Positions 26,977 through 36,108 of a stretch of DNA of 64,000 nt are shown here, in pieces (position 1 is the first letter of the stretch; every line of letters starts with the position of its first letter). Under the pieces are notes generated by a model. The model did not search any database, was not told the DNA's origin, and saw only the letters and a program-made list of their open reading frames with translations. Both the position numbers and the translations under genes were made by a program. This stretch comes from Limibacterium fermenti (GTDB taxonomy: Bacteria > Bacteroidota > Bacteroidia > Bacteroidales > Dysgonomonadaceae): positions 2,542,001 through 2,606,000 of the forward strand of contig NZ_CP159486.1 in assembly GCF_041902845.1 (NCBI RefSeq). Reading direction: 5' to 3'.

Positions 26977-28725
26977 ATGGAAAAGATGAAACTAAAAATT
27001 ATAACGATCTCATTCATTCTTTCAACAGCAATTTTGCTTATTTCTTGCGGAGAAGAATTTTTGTATAGGGCTCCTCAAGGAAGTATTGATCAGGAATCAT
27101 TAGCAAATGAACAAGGAATTGAGCTTCTGGTAACGGGTGCTTATGCTTGTCTTACTACGCCTAATTGGGGAGCCGGCCCTTTTAACTGGATTTATGGCAG
27201 TATTTATGGGGGAGACGCCAATAAGGGCTCCTCTCCTTCCGATCAGCCTGCGATAAACGATTTTGAAACATATAATGCTCTACCTTCAAACAGCTATCTA
27301 ACTCAAAAATTCAGTTGGGTTTATCGAGGAGTCAGACATGCAAATACAACTCTACAAACGATAGCTATGGCAAAGAATACGCCTGAAGAGTTTTTAAAGA
27401 ACAAAAGTGGAGAGGCATATTTCTTAAGAGCCTACTTTTATTTTGAAGGAATTAAAGTGTTTGGACCTTATCTTCCATGGTTAGACGAAACCATGGAAGA
27501 CCCAGACCCGAAAGTCTACAATGATATAGATATATACACTAAAGTATTGGCTGACGCCGATAAGGCTATACAAAATCTGAAAGATATACAAGATTCCCCG
27601 GGAAGAACAAATAGTTGGGCTGCGAAAGCATTGAAAGCAAAAATATTAATGCAACAAGGAAATTTTACAGCGGCAAAACCGATATTAAAAGACGTTATCG
27701 ACAATGGGCATACAGCAAAAGGTGTGAAGTATGGGTTGGAAGATGATATGAATGCCAATTGGGATAGTTTTCGCGAGAATGGAAAAGAAGCAATCTTTTC
27801 CGTTCAGTATAGCTATGAGCGAAACAATGCTAATTTTGAAATGGCATTAGCTCACCCCAGCGGCAGTGGCCCCGGCGGATGTTGCGGTTTTTTCCAGCCA
27901 TCCAACGAATTGGCTAATTCATATAAAGTTGATGCTAACGGATTGCCGTTTCTTGATAATTCTTATAGAAATGCACCTTATGTAACGGAAAGAAATCCAA
28001 TAGGAGAACCCTATATTTCTATCAATAACGATATGCCTGTAGATCCGCGCATCGATTTCGCGATTGGCCGCTTTGGAATACCTTACAAAGATTGGGGAAT
28101 ACCGGAAGTCAGTTGGGCTCGGAATATTGAAAATGGAGGTTTTTTCATGCCAAAAAAACATGTTTTTAGTAAAGCTGAAAAAGATGCTAATCTGGCAGGG
28201 GATATTAATGAGGATGTAGGCACGGGCTCTTCTATGAATGTACAGATACTGAACTTAAGAGATATTATACTTCTCTATGCCGAAAGTTTGGCCTACGATG
28301 GAGAATTATCGGAAGCTATGGAAATGGTGAATAAAATACGCGAAAGAGCCGGAAAAAAGGATAATATTATCAGACTCGAAAACGGAGAACCTGCGGCAAA
28401 CTATAGTATCTCCACCTACCCCACCTCACACGTGGCTTATAGTAATAAAGAAGAGTGTATAAAAGCTGTCCGAATGGAGCGAAAGCTTGAACTGGCGATG
28501 GAAGGCCAGCGTTGGTTTGACTTAGTACGTTATGGGGGAGACTATATGAGTGCGGCAATCAGTGAATATATTAATTTTGAGAAAACGTTTATAAATAAGT
28601 TTACTATGGCAGCAAATCTTCCGGCTACCAATACAATATTCCCTATACCGGAAGGAGAAATCCAAACAATTGGAGTTGATGAAAACGGTAAGCCATATCT
28701 TGAGCAAAATGATCCTTGGAGATAG
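26977..28725 (+). CDS. SusD/RagB-like glycan-binding lipoprotein
   Basis: Partner of the SusC upstream (11-bp gap). Lipobox at AILLISC, then the family landmarks LYRAPQGSIDQESLANEQGIELLVTGAY, YFLRAYFYFEGIKVFGPYLPW, LKAKILMQQGNFTAAK and RMERKLELAMEGQRWFDLVRYG. The C-terminal IFPIPEGEIQ block is also typical. A GPGGCCGF stretch near residue 295 carries two adjacent cysteines, which is unusual in the family. ATG codons at 26977 and 26986 are both plausible starts. Confidence 0.95.
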   Translation: MEKMKLKIITISFILSTAILLISCGEEFLYRAPQGSIDQESLANEQGIELLVTGAYACLTTPNWGAGPFNWIYGSIYGGDANKGSSPSDQPAINDFETYNALPSNSYLTQKFSWVYRGVRHANTTLQTIAMAKNTPEEFLKNKSGEAYFLRAYFYFEGIKVFGPYLPWLDETMEDPDPKVYNDIDIYTKVLADADKAIQNLKDIQDSPGRTNSWAAKALKAKILMQQGNFTAAKPILKDVIDNGHTAKGVKYGLEDDMNANWDSFRENGKEAIFSVQYSYERNNANFEMALAHPSGSGPGGCCGFFQPSNELANSYKVDANGLPFLDNSYRNAPYVTERNPIGEPYISINNDMPVDPRIDFAIGRFGIPYKDWGIPEVSWARNIENGGFFMPKKHVFSKAEKDANLAGDINEDVGTGSSMNVQILNLRDIILLYAESLAYDGELSEAMEMVNKIRERAGKKDNIIRLENGEPAANYSISTYPTSHVAYSNKEECIKAVRMERKLELAMEGQRWFDLVRYGGDYMSAAISEYINFEKTFINKFTMAANLPATNTIFPIPEGEIQTIGVDENGKPYLEQNDPWR

Positions 28726-28751
28726 TGGCCTTTTATTAAAATAATTCTTTA

Positions 28752-28780
28752 ATAAGGGAGAGAATTTCTCTCTCCCTTAT
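28752..28780 (+). terminator. Hairpin after the second SusD gene
   Basis: ATAAGGGAGAGA (28752-28763) pairs perfectly with TCTCTCCCTTAT (28769-28780), 12 bp with a 5-nt loop. There is no T-run after it, so it is more likely an attenuator or stability element like the one at 7227-7282, in the same position between SusCD and enzyme genes. Confidence 0.65.
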
Positions 28781-28819
28781 CGGAAGCTTTAAAACATTTA
28801 AATTTTAACGATATAAAAC

Positions 28820-30289
28820 ATGTCATCAAAAATATCCAGAAGAAAATTTATTCATGCAGGAGCTACTGCTGCGGCAGGCTTAACAGTAATACCTTCAAAG
28901 GTATTAGGTAAAAGCATGGGATACACTGCTCCCAGCGACAAACTGAATATAGCAGGTGTAGGCGTTGGAGGAAGAGGTTTCTCTGTACTGAGACACATGG
29001 AAAGTCAAAATATTGTTGCTCTCGCCGATGTGGATTGGAAATACAGTAAACCCACTTTTGATTACTTTCCTAAAGCAAAAAGATATTACGATTATCGTAA
29101 AATGTACGATGATATGGGGAAAACCATCGATGCCGTAATGGTTGCCACCTCCGATCATACACATGCGATTATAGCAGCCGATGCAATTACAATGAATAAA
29201 CATGTATATGTGGAAAAGCCATTAACTCATAGTGTTTACGAATCGCGCCTGCTAACAAATTTAGCGAAAAAGTATAAAGTTGCGACACAAATGGGAAACG
29301 GAGGGGCTTCTTCTCCGGGACTTCGACAAATTATCGATTGGATATGGGATGGTCAAATTGGTGAAGTCCGAAAAGTGGAAGCTTTCACCGATAGACCTTT
29401 CTGGCCGCAAGGGCTATCACGTCCAAGCGAAGCGGAAAGAATACCCCAAACGATGGATTGGAATCTGTTTATAGGTCCCGCCCATAGGAGATCGTACCAT
29501 AGTATTTATACTCCCTGGAATTGGCGTGGATGGTGGGATTTCGGTACAGGGGCTCTAGGCGATATGGCTTGTCATATTCTGTTCCCTGTTTTCAGGGCGC
29601 TGAACCTTCGGTATCCGTCAAAAGTACAAGGTTCTTCTACTATGTTAATGTCCGAGAGTTGTCCTACAGCACAAATGATCAAATATGTTTTTCCACCTCG
29701 AGACAATATGCCGAAAGTGGTTATGCCGGAAGTCGAGATCAATTGGTATGATGGCGGATTAACGCCATTCCGGCCCAAAGGGATGATTAACGGTAAAGCG
29801 TTGAACGTAGAAGGTGGAGGTGTTATTTTCTATGGTTCAAAGGATACTTTGATTTGTGGTAGCTCTGGTGCTGAACCCTATCTGTTATCAGGTAGAACTC
29901 CCTCCTCTCCAAAAACACAACGCGAAGTGACACTCTCCCATCAAATGGATTGGGTGCGGGCGTGTCATCAGAGCCCTGACAACCGTGTGGAAGCGGCTTC
30001 TGATTTCTCTATTGCCGGGCCGATGAATGAAATGGTAGTCATGGGAGTGTTAGCCGTACGCCTGCAGGGATTGAACCATGAATTGGCATGGGATGGGGAA
30101 AATATGAAATTCACTAATATCCCGGCTGATGCAACTATCAGTACGGTTGTAAAAGACGGCTTTAAGATCAGTGAAGGACATCCAACATTCGACAAAATAT
30201 GGACCGAGCCGGAAAATGCTCAACTGTTCGCACAGGAATTAATCAAACATACTTATCACAACGACTGGAAACTACCGGATATGCCTTAG
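28820..30289 (+). CDS. Secreted Gfo/Idh/MocA-family oxidoreductase
   Basis: A 489-aa NAD(P)-dependent oxidoreductase with a twin-arginine signal (SSKISRRKFIHAGATAAAGLTV), so exported with its cofactor bound. The Rossmann motif is GVGVGGRGFSVL and the family's substrate-site motif is VEKPLTHSVYES. Family members oxidise or reduce sugar hydroxyls (often C3) or, in GH109, use NAD in glycoside hydrolysis. Together with the DUF1080 gene downstream the likely job is making 3-keto-glycosides that can be cleaved by elimination. The precise substrate is unknown. Confidence 0.93.
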   Translation: MSSKISRRKFIHAGATAAAGLTVIPSKVLGKSMGYTAPSDKLNIAGVGVGGRGFSVLRHMESQNIVALADVDWKYSKPTFDYFPKAKRYYDYRKMYDDMGKTIDAVMVATSDHTHAIIAADAITMNKHVYVEKPLTHSVYESRLLTNLAKKYKVATQMGNGGASSPGLRQIIDWIWDGQIGEVRKVEAFTDRPFWPQGLSRPSEAERIPQTMDWNLFIGPAHRRSYHSIYTPWNWRGWWDFGTGALGDMACHILFPVFRALNLRYPSKVQGSSTMLMSESCPTAQMIKYVFPPRDNMPKVVMPEVEINWYDGGLTPFRPKGMINGKALNVEGGGVIFYGSKDTLICGSSGAEPYLLSGRTPSSPKTQREVTLSHQMDWVRACHQSPDNRVEAASDFSIAGPMNEMVVMGVLAVRLQGLNHELAWDGENMKFTNIPADATISTVVKDGFKISEGHPTFDKIWTEPENAQLFAQELIKHTYHNDWKLPDMP

Positions 30290-30325
30290 ACAGATTTCTT
30301 ATTCGATTAAAAAATAATAAAGAAT

Positions 30326-31156
30326 ATGAAGCATATAATAGGAATAGATTTAGGAGGAACGACCATCAAAGGTGGTGTAATCGAAAGTAAGAATTTAATC
30401 AAACAAATTGTACAGAATACCGAAGCTAATAAAGGAGGTGAAACGACCTTAAATCATTTAAAGGAAGTGATTCGAAAGTTGAGAACAGCAGAAACCAAAG
30501 CGGTAGGTATAGGTGTACCCAGTGTCGTCGACAGCGAACGAGGCATTGTATATCATGTGCAAAATATTAGGGATTGGGAAGAGATTCATTTGAAATCAAT
30601 TCTCGAAAAAGAATTTGATATGCCCGTGTTTATCAATAACGACGCCAATTGCTTTGCTATGGGAGAACGTATCTACGGGTTAGGACAAAATTTTGAAAAC
30701 TTTGTAGGCATTACTTTAGGAACCGGAGTGGGTGGAGGAATCATCCAAAAGGGAAAATTGCTTTCCGACATGAATTGTGGCTCGGGTGAATATGGAGAAA
30801 TGCCTTATCTGGACGGTATATTGGAGGACTATTGCGGAAGTTTCTTCTTTACAAAGAAGAATAGTAACGGCTACGATATAATGCAGAGAGCTGAGAAAGA
30901 CGATAACAAAGCGATCGAAATCTTCGATGAATACTCGAAACATATGGCAATACTGGTAAAAATGATCGTCCTATCTGTAGATCCCCAAGCCATTATTTTC
31001 GGAGGAGCTATTTCTAACTCATTTCATTTATTCGAAAAAAAAATGTACGACAACTTGACCGATTTCCCTTTTCCAAACTCTATTCGTAATCTCAAAATAC
31101 TGAAATCAAAATTGCAAAATATTGGCATATTAGGAGCTTCGGCTCTCTGTTATTGA
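30326..31156 (+). CDS. ROK-family sugar kinase-like protein lacking the zinc motif
   Basis: A 276-aa cytoplasmic ROK protein, probably a sugar kinase. The ATP phosphate-binding motif GIDLGGTTIKGGVI is at the start and VFINNDANCFAMGE and GITLGTGVGGGII are conserved (Asp in NNDAN is the catalytic base position). The usual GH...CxCGxxGCxE zinc site is replaced by GEYGEMPYLDGILEDYCGSFFF, a shortened loop; some ROK kinases also lack it. No DNA-binding domain, so it is not a repressor. It would phosphorylate the sugar released by this locus. Confidence 0.88.
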   Translation: MKHIIGIDLGGTTIKGGVIESKNLIKQIVQNTEANKGGETTLNHLKEVIRKLRTAETKAVGIGVPSVVDSERGIVYHVQNIRDWEEIHLKSILEKEFDMPVFINNDANCFAMGERIYGLGQNFENFVGITLGTGVGGGIIQKGKLLSDMNCGSGEYGEMPYLDGILEDYCGSFFFTKKNSNGYDIMQRAEKDDNKAIEIFDEYSKHMAILVKMIVLSVDPQAIIFGGAISNSFHLFEKKMYDNLTDFPFPNSIRNLKILKSKLQNIGILGASALCY

Positions 31157-31239
31157 GCTTATATTAATAAGTTTATTGATTTAATATTTCACGATTACAA
31201 TAGCTACAAACGAAATAAAAACAACAAAATAAAATTAGT

Positions 31240-32115
31240 ATGACAACGTATATAAAATATTTAACTATTCTTGCTTTTTTAGCATTTCCCATAACTTTTT
31301 CTTTTAGTCAAGAAAAGAAAATCAACGTAATTGTCATTGGAGCGCATCCGGACGATGCGGACGGCACAGCCGGCGGCACCGCTATTAAATTGGCGAAACG
31401 GGGACACAATGTGCTTTTCGTATCGCTTACCAATGGTGATGCAGGACACCAAACCAGCGGAGGCGGTGCGCTCGCCGTAAGACGACGCGCAGAAGCTGCA
31501 GAAGCGGGAAGAAGATTTGGGGTTACCTATAAAGTGCTGGAAAATCACGATGGGGAATTACTTGCAACGCTCGATGTACGTAAAGACGTCATCAGGCTTA
31601 TCAGGCAATGGGATGCTGATGTTGTAATTGGTCACAGACCTTATGATTATCATCCCGATCACCGGAACGCCGCCATCCTAGTACAGGATGCCGCTTATTT
31701 GGTGATTGTACCGAATGTGGTTTCAGAGACCCCTCCGTTAAGGAAAAACCCTGTTTTTCTGTACGCTCAAGATAGTTTCCAAAAACCTTATCCTTTCAAA
31801 CCTGATATAGCAATTGATATATCTGATGTTTTCGACCGGAAAGTATATGCCATGTCTTCTCACGAATCTCAATATTTTGAATGGCTTCCATGGACCGAAT
31901 TAGAAGAAGTTCCGAAAGGTGAAAAGGAGAAGATGGAATGGTTCCATGCAAACCGAAAAAGACCAATCACTCCTGCTGTTAGAGAGTCCCTTATAAAGTG
32001 GTATGGGGAAGAAAGAGCGAATATGGTCACGGATGCGGAAGCGTTTGAGATTTGCGAATATGGTCATCAACCTACGGAGGAAGAGATTAAAGAATTATTC
32101 CCCATGTTAAAATAG
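31240..32115 (+). CDS. PIG-L/LmbE-family zinc deacetylase, secreted
   Basis: A 291-aa protein with a signal peptide (to about residue 24, FSFSQ). The zinc-binding AHPDD motif is at residues 35-39 (GAHPDDADGTAGGT) and the second zinc site HPDHRNAA follows. Family members remove N-acetyl groups from GlcNAc-containing compounds (PIG-L, MshB, BshB). Its place in this operon suggests de-N-acetylation of the imported glycan or glycoside in the periplasm; this is inference. Confidence 0.9.
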   Translation: MTTYIKYLTILAFLAFPITFSFSQEKKINVIVIGAHPDDADGTAGGTAIKLAKRGHNVLFVSLTNGDAGHQTSGGGALAVRRRAEAAEAGRRFGVTYKVLENHDGELLATLDVRKDVIRLIRQWDADVVIGHRPYDYHPDHRNAAILVQDAAYLVIVPNVVSETPPLRKNPVFLYAQDSFQKPYPFKPDIAIDISDVFDRKVYAMSSHESQYFEWLPWTELEEVPKGEKEKMEWFHANRKRPITPAVRESLIKWYGEERANMVTDAEAFEICEYGHQPTEEEIKELFPMLK

Positions 32116-32196
32116 ATATTGGGGATTGAAGCAAAACATCTAACTACCTGCAAGGTAGTCTGTAAATTCAGGTTTTATGTTTAATCAAAATAAAAA

Positions 32197-33465
32197 ATGA
32201 AATTAAGAATACTTTTTATTATCGCAATAATATTGACGCCTATGTGTTTTTCATGCCAACACAACGGGCAACACAATACATTAACAGAGAAAGAAATAGC
32301 TGAAGGATGGATACTCCTGTTTGATGGTAACACTTTGAATGGCTGGAGAGACTATAACGGAGAATATCTGACCATTCCATGGTTTGTGAAAGATGGCACG
32401 ATACAAGCAAAAGGTACCGGTGCTGACGAACACGGATATATTGTAACTGATAGGATTTTTGAAAACTTTGAACTGATGTGGGACTGGAAAATAGCGGAAA
32501 AAGGCAACAGTGGAGTGCTGTATCACGTAGTAGAAGGCCCCGGTTTCAATGTGCCTTATGTAACAGGGCCGGAGTATCAGTTGATAGACAATGCCGGTTG
32601 TGAAGCGCTTGAAGATTGGCAGGTAACCGCAGCCGATTACGCCATGTCCCCCCCCAACCCGGAAAATCTTATCATTAGCCCTCCGGGAAAATGGAACACC
32701 TCTAAAATTATTTTTGATAACGGACATGTAGAACATTGGCTGAATGGAAAAAAAGTTATAGAATTTGAAGCATGGTCTGATGATTGGTATAAACGTAGAA
32801 ATAGTGGGAAGTGGAAAGAAGCTCCAGAGTACGGTTTAGCTAGAAAAGGGGTGTTATGTCTGCAGGATCATGGCTCAGCCGCTTGGTTCCGAAATTTAAA
32901 AATCAGAGAATTACCGAATAAGCCGAAAGAGGTTGTGTTGTTCAACGGAAAAGACCTCCATGGTTGGGAAATGTATGGAACTGAAAAATGGTACGTTCAA
33001 AATGAAACTATCATATGTGAAAGTGGTCCCGATAAAGAATATGGCTATCTGGCAACACGCGAATATTATGACAATTTTGACCTTACACTTGAATTCAAGC
33101 AGGAAGCGGATGGAAATTCGGGAGTGTTCTTTAGAACACATGTCGAACCTGGACCAACAACCTACGGATGGCAGGTAGAAATCGCACCTAAAGGAATGGA
33201 TACAGGAGGAATATACGAGTCTAACGGAAGAGGATGGCTAATTCAAATATCCGACGAAAAGGAATCTATTTTGAAGGAGAACGAGTGGAATAGTATGCGT
33301 ATCCTTGTTCAGGGCGACAATGTAAAAACATGGCTCAATGGCGAAATGATGGTCGATTATTCAGATGAAAAAATAGAAAAAAAACAAGGCCGTATTGCTT
33401 TACAGATACATGATGGCGGAGGTATAAAAGTTTTATGGAGAAATCTGAAATTACATACATTATAA
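32197..33465 (+). CDS. Two-domain DUF1080 (3-keto-disaccharide hydrolase) lipoprotein
   Basis: A 422-aa lipoprotein (signal ending MCFSC) with two concanavalin-like DUF1080 domains: residues about 30-235 (EGWILLFDGNTLNGWRDYNG, GNSGVLYHV, DHGSAAWFRNLKI) and 240-422 (VVLFNGKDLHGWEMYG, GNSGVFFRTHV, IHDGGGIKVLWRNLKL). DUF1080 proteins include enzymes that cleave 3-keto-glycosides made by Gfo/Idh/MocA dehydrogenases, and that pairing is seen here. The two domains are internal duplicates. Whether both are catalytic cannot be told. Confidence 0.92.
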   Translation: MKLRILFIIAIILTPMCFSCQHNGQHNTLTEKEIAEGWILLFDGNTLNGWRDYNGEYLTIPWFVKDGTIQAKGTGADEHGYIVTDRIFENFELMWDWKIAEKGNSGVLYHVVEGPGFNVPYVTGPEYQLIDNAGCEALEDWQVTAADYAMSPPNPENLIISPPGKWNTSKIIFDNGHVEHWLNGKKVIEFEAWSDDWYKRRNSGKWKEAPEYGLARKGVLCLQDHGSAAWFRNLKIRELPNKPKEVVLFNGKDLHGWEMYGTEKWYVQNETIICESGPDKEYGYLATREYYDNFDLTLEFKQEADGNSGVFFRTHVEPGPTTYGWQVEIAPKGMDTGGIYESNGRGWLIQISDEKESILKENEWNSMRILVQGDNVKTWLNGEMMVDYSDEKIEKKQGRIALQIHDGGGIKVLWRNLKLHTL

Positions 33466-33504
33466 TTGTTTTATTTGTAGTCAATTATTTATACATAAAA
33501 ATGC

Positions 33505-34257
33505 ATGAAAAAAATTAAATTCAATTCTTCGATAAGCAACCTGATACTCTTTTTATTCCTATTCGTATCTTGCATTAGCGGTGGACAAACCAACAGGGAA
33601 AAGACAAATACGGAACAAAATGAAGAAAATGAATGGAAAACGAACTTAGCATCCGATTCTGTGAGTTGGGCCGAAAACTGGATAGATGACTCTTCAAGAA
33701 CGGATTCAACTCAATATAAATATGAAAACGGGAGTCTGCGTTTCTGGACAGAAGCGGAAAGCAGACAAAGGCCCAAAATAACATATAAAAATCGAGATTT
33801 TACTACAGGACAATATTTTTGGAGGGTATATATTCCGAAAATGGGAATGTATGAAAGAGCAAGTGTCGGTGCATTCTTGTACCATGACGGTGACCACGAA
33901 CTGGATTTCGAGATAGGATCGGGAAGAAAAGAAGTACGGGAATCAGTCAACGCGCAAGACGATGAAGTGGTAATGTATCTCACTTCACAAGAATTCCCTG
34001 CACATCAGTCCATTCATCCTATCAAGACAGAACAATGGTACGATCTATCAATGAAGCTCACCGAAACTGATGATACGAAATATTTTTTAGAATGGTTTGT
34101 GAATGGTGACCTAATTGATTCAGTAAAATTGGAATATGGTTCGGAAGTGCAATTTGGCATCCATTGCAGCCTCGAAAATATTCAGTTTATGGGCGATATG
34201 TACGCTACCCAAGATCACTATTGCTTGTTTAAGTCCGTTGGATTGAAGAAATTATAA
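33505..34257 (+). CDS. GH16-like concanavalin-fold lipoprotein
   Basis: A 250-aa lipoprotein (LFVSC) with a GH16-like jelly roll. The bulge-free GH16 catalytic pattern ExDxE is present as HELDFEIGSG near residue 132, and WFVNGDLIDSVKLE matches the GH16 strand after it. The first Glu would be the nucleophile and the last the acid/base. Other GH16 landmarks are weak, so it could be a binder or a distant hydrolase. The next gene has the same domain, about two-thirds identical by eye. Confidence 0.75.
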   Translation: MKKIKFNSSISNLILFLFLFVSCISGGQTNREKTNTEQNEENEWKTNLASDSVSWAENWIDDSSRTDSTQYKYENGSLRFWTEAESRQRPKITYKNRDFTTGQYFWRVYIPKMGMYERASVGAFLYHDGDHELDFEIGSGRKEVRESVNAQDDEVVMYLTSQEFPAHQSIHPIKTEQWYDLSMKLTETDDTKYFLEWFVNGDLIDSVKLEYGSEVQFGIHCSLENIQFMGDMYATQDHYCLFKSVGLKKL

Positions 34258-34264
34258 ATACATT

Positions 34265-35977
34265 ATGAAAAACTTTAAAATGTCATTTATCAGAATTTTT
34301 GCAATTATTTTTACGGTAATATCTATATCTTGTAGCAAGCAACCGTATGAGTATAAACACCCGGATATTGATAAAAATCCAAATCCTGAAAGTAGGATTA
34401 CTAAATACCCCACAGATTTTCTTCCATACATAGGTAAGATAAACTGGGTGGGAAATTTAGCATCTGACGCTGAAAGTTGGACCGAAAACTGGATAGACGA
34501 TTCTTCAGGAACAACTTCAATTCAGTATAAATTTGAAAATGGGAGCCTTCGTTTCTGGACTGAAAAAGGGAGTAAGCAACGTCCTAAAGTAATGCACAAA
34601 AACCGTAAAATTTTTACAACCGGCGAATATAAATGGAAAGTCTATATCCCGAAAATGGGAATGTATGAAAAAGTAAGTGTGGGAGCATTTCTATACCACG
34701 ACGGTGACCATGAATTAGATTTCGAAATAGGGTCCGGAACAAAAAAGAATCGAGAGAAATATCAAGCTCTTGATGATGAGGTTTTAATGTATCTGACATC
34801 ACAAGAATTTCCTTCACATCAATTTATCCATCCCATTAAAACCGAAGCATGGTATGATCTTACCATCAGGCTCACAGAAACAGAAGACAAAAAATATTAT
34901 TTAGAATGGCTGGTAAACGGTTATTTGGTGGATGCTGTGAAATTAGAGTATGGTAAGGAAATACCTTTCGGCATTCACTGTAGTCTTGAAAATCTGGAAT
35001 TCATGGGGGATTCCTATAGCTCAAGAGAACACTATGCTTTGTTTGAAAAAATGGGCTTTGAATCTTTCGACTCATCCTACGAAGAACCATTAGGATCCAA
35101 AACAACTATTATTACCTCAAAGCAGATTGGCGAAGAAATAAATATAAGGGTCGATGCTGAGGAATCCGAACAGCATGCTTGTTGGATAGATTTGAATAAT
35201 AATCGCATAAAGGATTCTAACGAGAGTATTACAAAATTCGGCGATAATACAAGCTATACAATCGGCAACCAAGAGTTTACCATTTATGGAATAATAACGA
35301 GACTGGATTGTATGGATAATCAACTTACCGCATTAGATGTAGGCGAACAAACGGCATTATTCTGGTTAGATTGCGGTGGAAATGAAATTAGGACTCTGGA
35401 TCTGAGTAAAAATTCAGAATTAATACGACTCCGTATTGACGGCAATTCTCTTACAGGATTGGATCTGTCCCTGAATAGTAAACTAGAATACCTATCGTGT
35501 GAGGGTGGTTTTAGTGCAGAAGTTACGACATTGGATGTGAATCAAAATACAAAGTTAGAATTCATGGATGTTTCAGAAAACCGACTGACCACACTAAACG
35601 TGAACAGTAATACCAAACTTACTTTTTTAAATTGCAATAGCAATGCCCTTACCGGAGCATTAAACGTAAGCAATAACACAGAAAGTTTGGAAGAATTACG
35701 CTGTGCGAACAACCAACTTACAGAACTGAATATCAGCAATAAAAACTCAAATCTCAAAAAGCTAAGGTGCGATAACAATCAAATTAACGGCGTTAATATG
35801 ACCAATTTGGTTAACTTACTCCCCCCACGTAGTGGGCGCGACGGAGAATTATTTATTATCAATACGGCGAGTGAGAATGAGGGAAACATGGCTACTGCGA
35901 AAGATGTAAGTGCAGCTAAAAACAAAGGATGGAAAGTACTTGACCGGAATGGGAACATTGAATATCCCGGCTCCTAA
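34265..35977 (+). CDS. GH16-like domain fused to leucine-rich repeats, lipoprotein
   Basis: A 570-aa lipoprotein (ISISC). Residues about 60-265 copy the previous gene's GH16-like domain, including HELDFEIGSG. A linker with repeats of EEINIRVDAEESEQHACWIDLNNNRIKDSNE (about 280-325) leads to a leucine-rich repeat block at about 335-530, roughly 21 residues per unit of type LTALDVxxNTxLxxLxCxxN. Repeats of this kind are known from secreted Bacteroidetes surface proteins. It begins 8 bp after its paralogue. The repeats suggest protein or glycan binding at the cell surface in addition to the enzyme-like domain. Confidence 0.82.
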   Translation: MKNFKMSFIRIFAIIFTVISISCSKQPYEYKHPDIDKNPNPESRITKYPTDFLPYIGKINWVGNLASDAESWTENWIDDSSGTTSIQYKFENGSLRFWTEKGSKQRPKVMHKNRKIFTTGEYKWKVYIPKMGMYEKVSVGAFLYHDGDHELDFEIGSGTKKNREKYQALDDEVLMYLTSQEFPSHQFIHPIKTEAWYDLTIRLTETEDKKYYLEWLVNGYLVDAVKLEYGKEIPFGIHCSLENLEFMGDSYSSREHYALFEKMGFESFDSSYEEPLGSKTTIITSKQIGEEINIRVDAEESEQHACWIDLNNNRIKDSNESITKFGDNTSYTIGNQEFTIYGIITRLDCMDNQLTALDVGEQTALFWLDCGGNEIRTLDLSKNSELIRLRIDGNSLTGLDLSLNSKLEYLSCEGGFSAEVTTLDVNQNTKLEFMDVSENRLTTLNVNSNTKLTFLNCNSNALTGALNVSNNTESLEELRCANNQLTELNISNKNSNLKKLRCDNNQINGVNMTNLVNLLPPRSGRDGELFIINTASENEGNMATAKDVSAAKNKGWKVLDRNGNIEYPGS

Positions 35978-35993
35978 GCAGATTATATAGAAA

Positions 35994-36079
35994 AGTGTAC
36001 AGTATGGACAATAACTTTAATTTTGAATGATAAATTCGACGACAAATTATCTATAGATTAACGTGTCCTTCTGTACACT
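35994..36079. repeat. Spaced inverted repeat in the 131-bp gap before the CBM9-like gene
   Basis: AGTGTACAG (35994-36002) and CTGTACACT (36071-36079) are exact inverse copies; just inside them GGACA (36006-36010) pairs with TGTCC (36064-36068). The loop is about 55 nt. It could be a structured leader or a regulator site; no T-run is present. Confidence 0.55.
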
Positions 36080-36108
36080 AATCCATAAATTGATTAACAT
36101 TAAAACAC

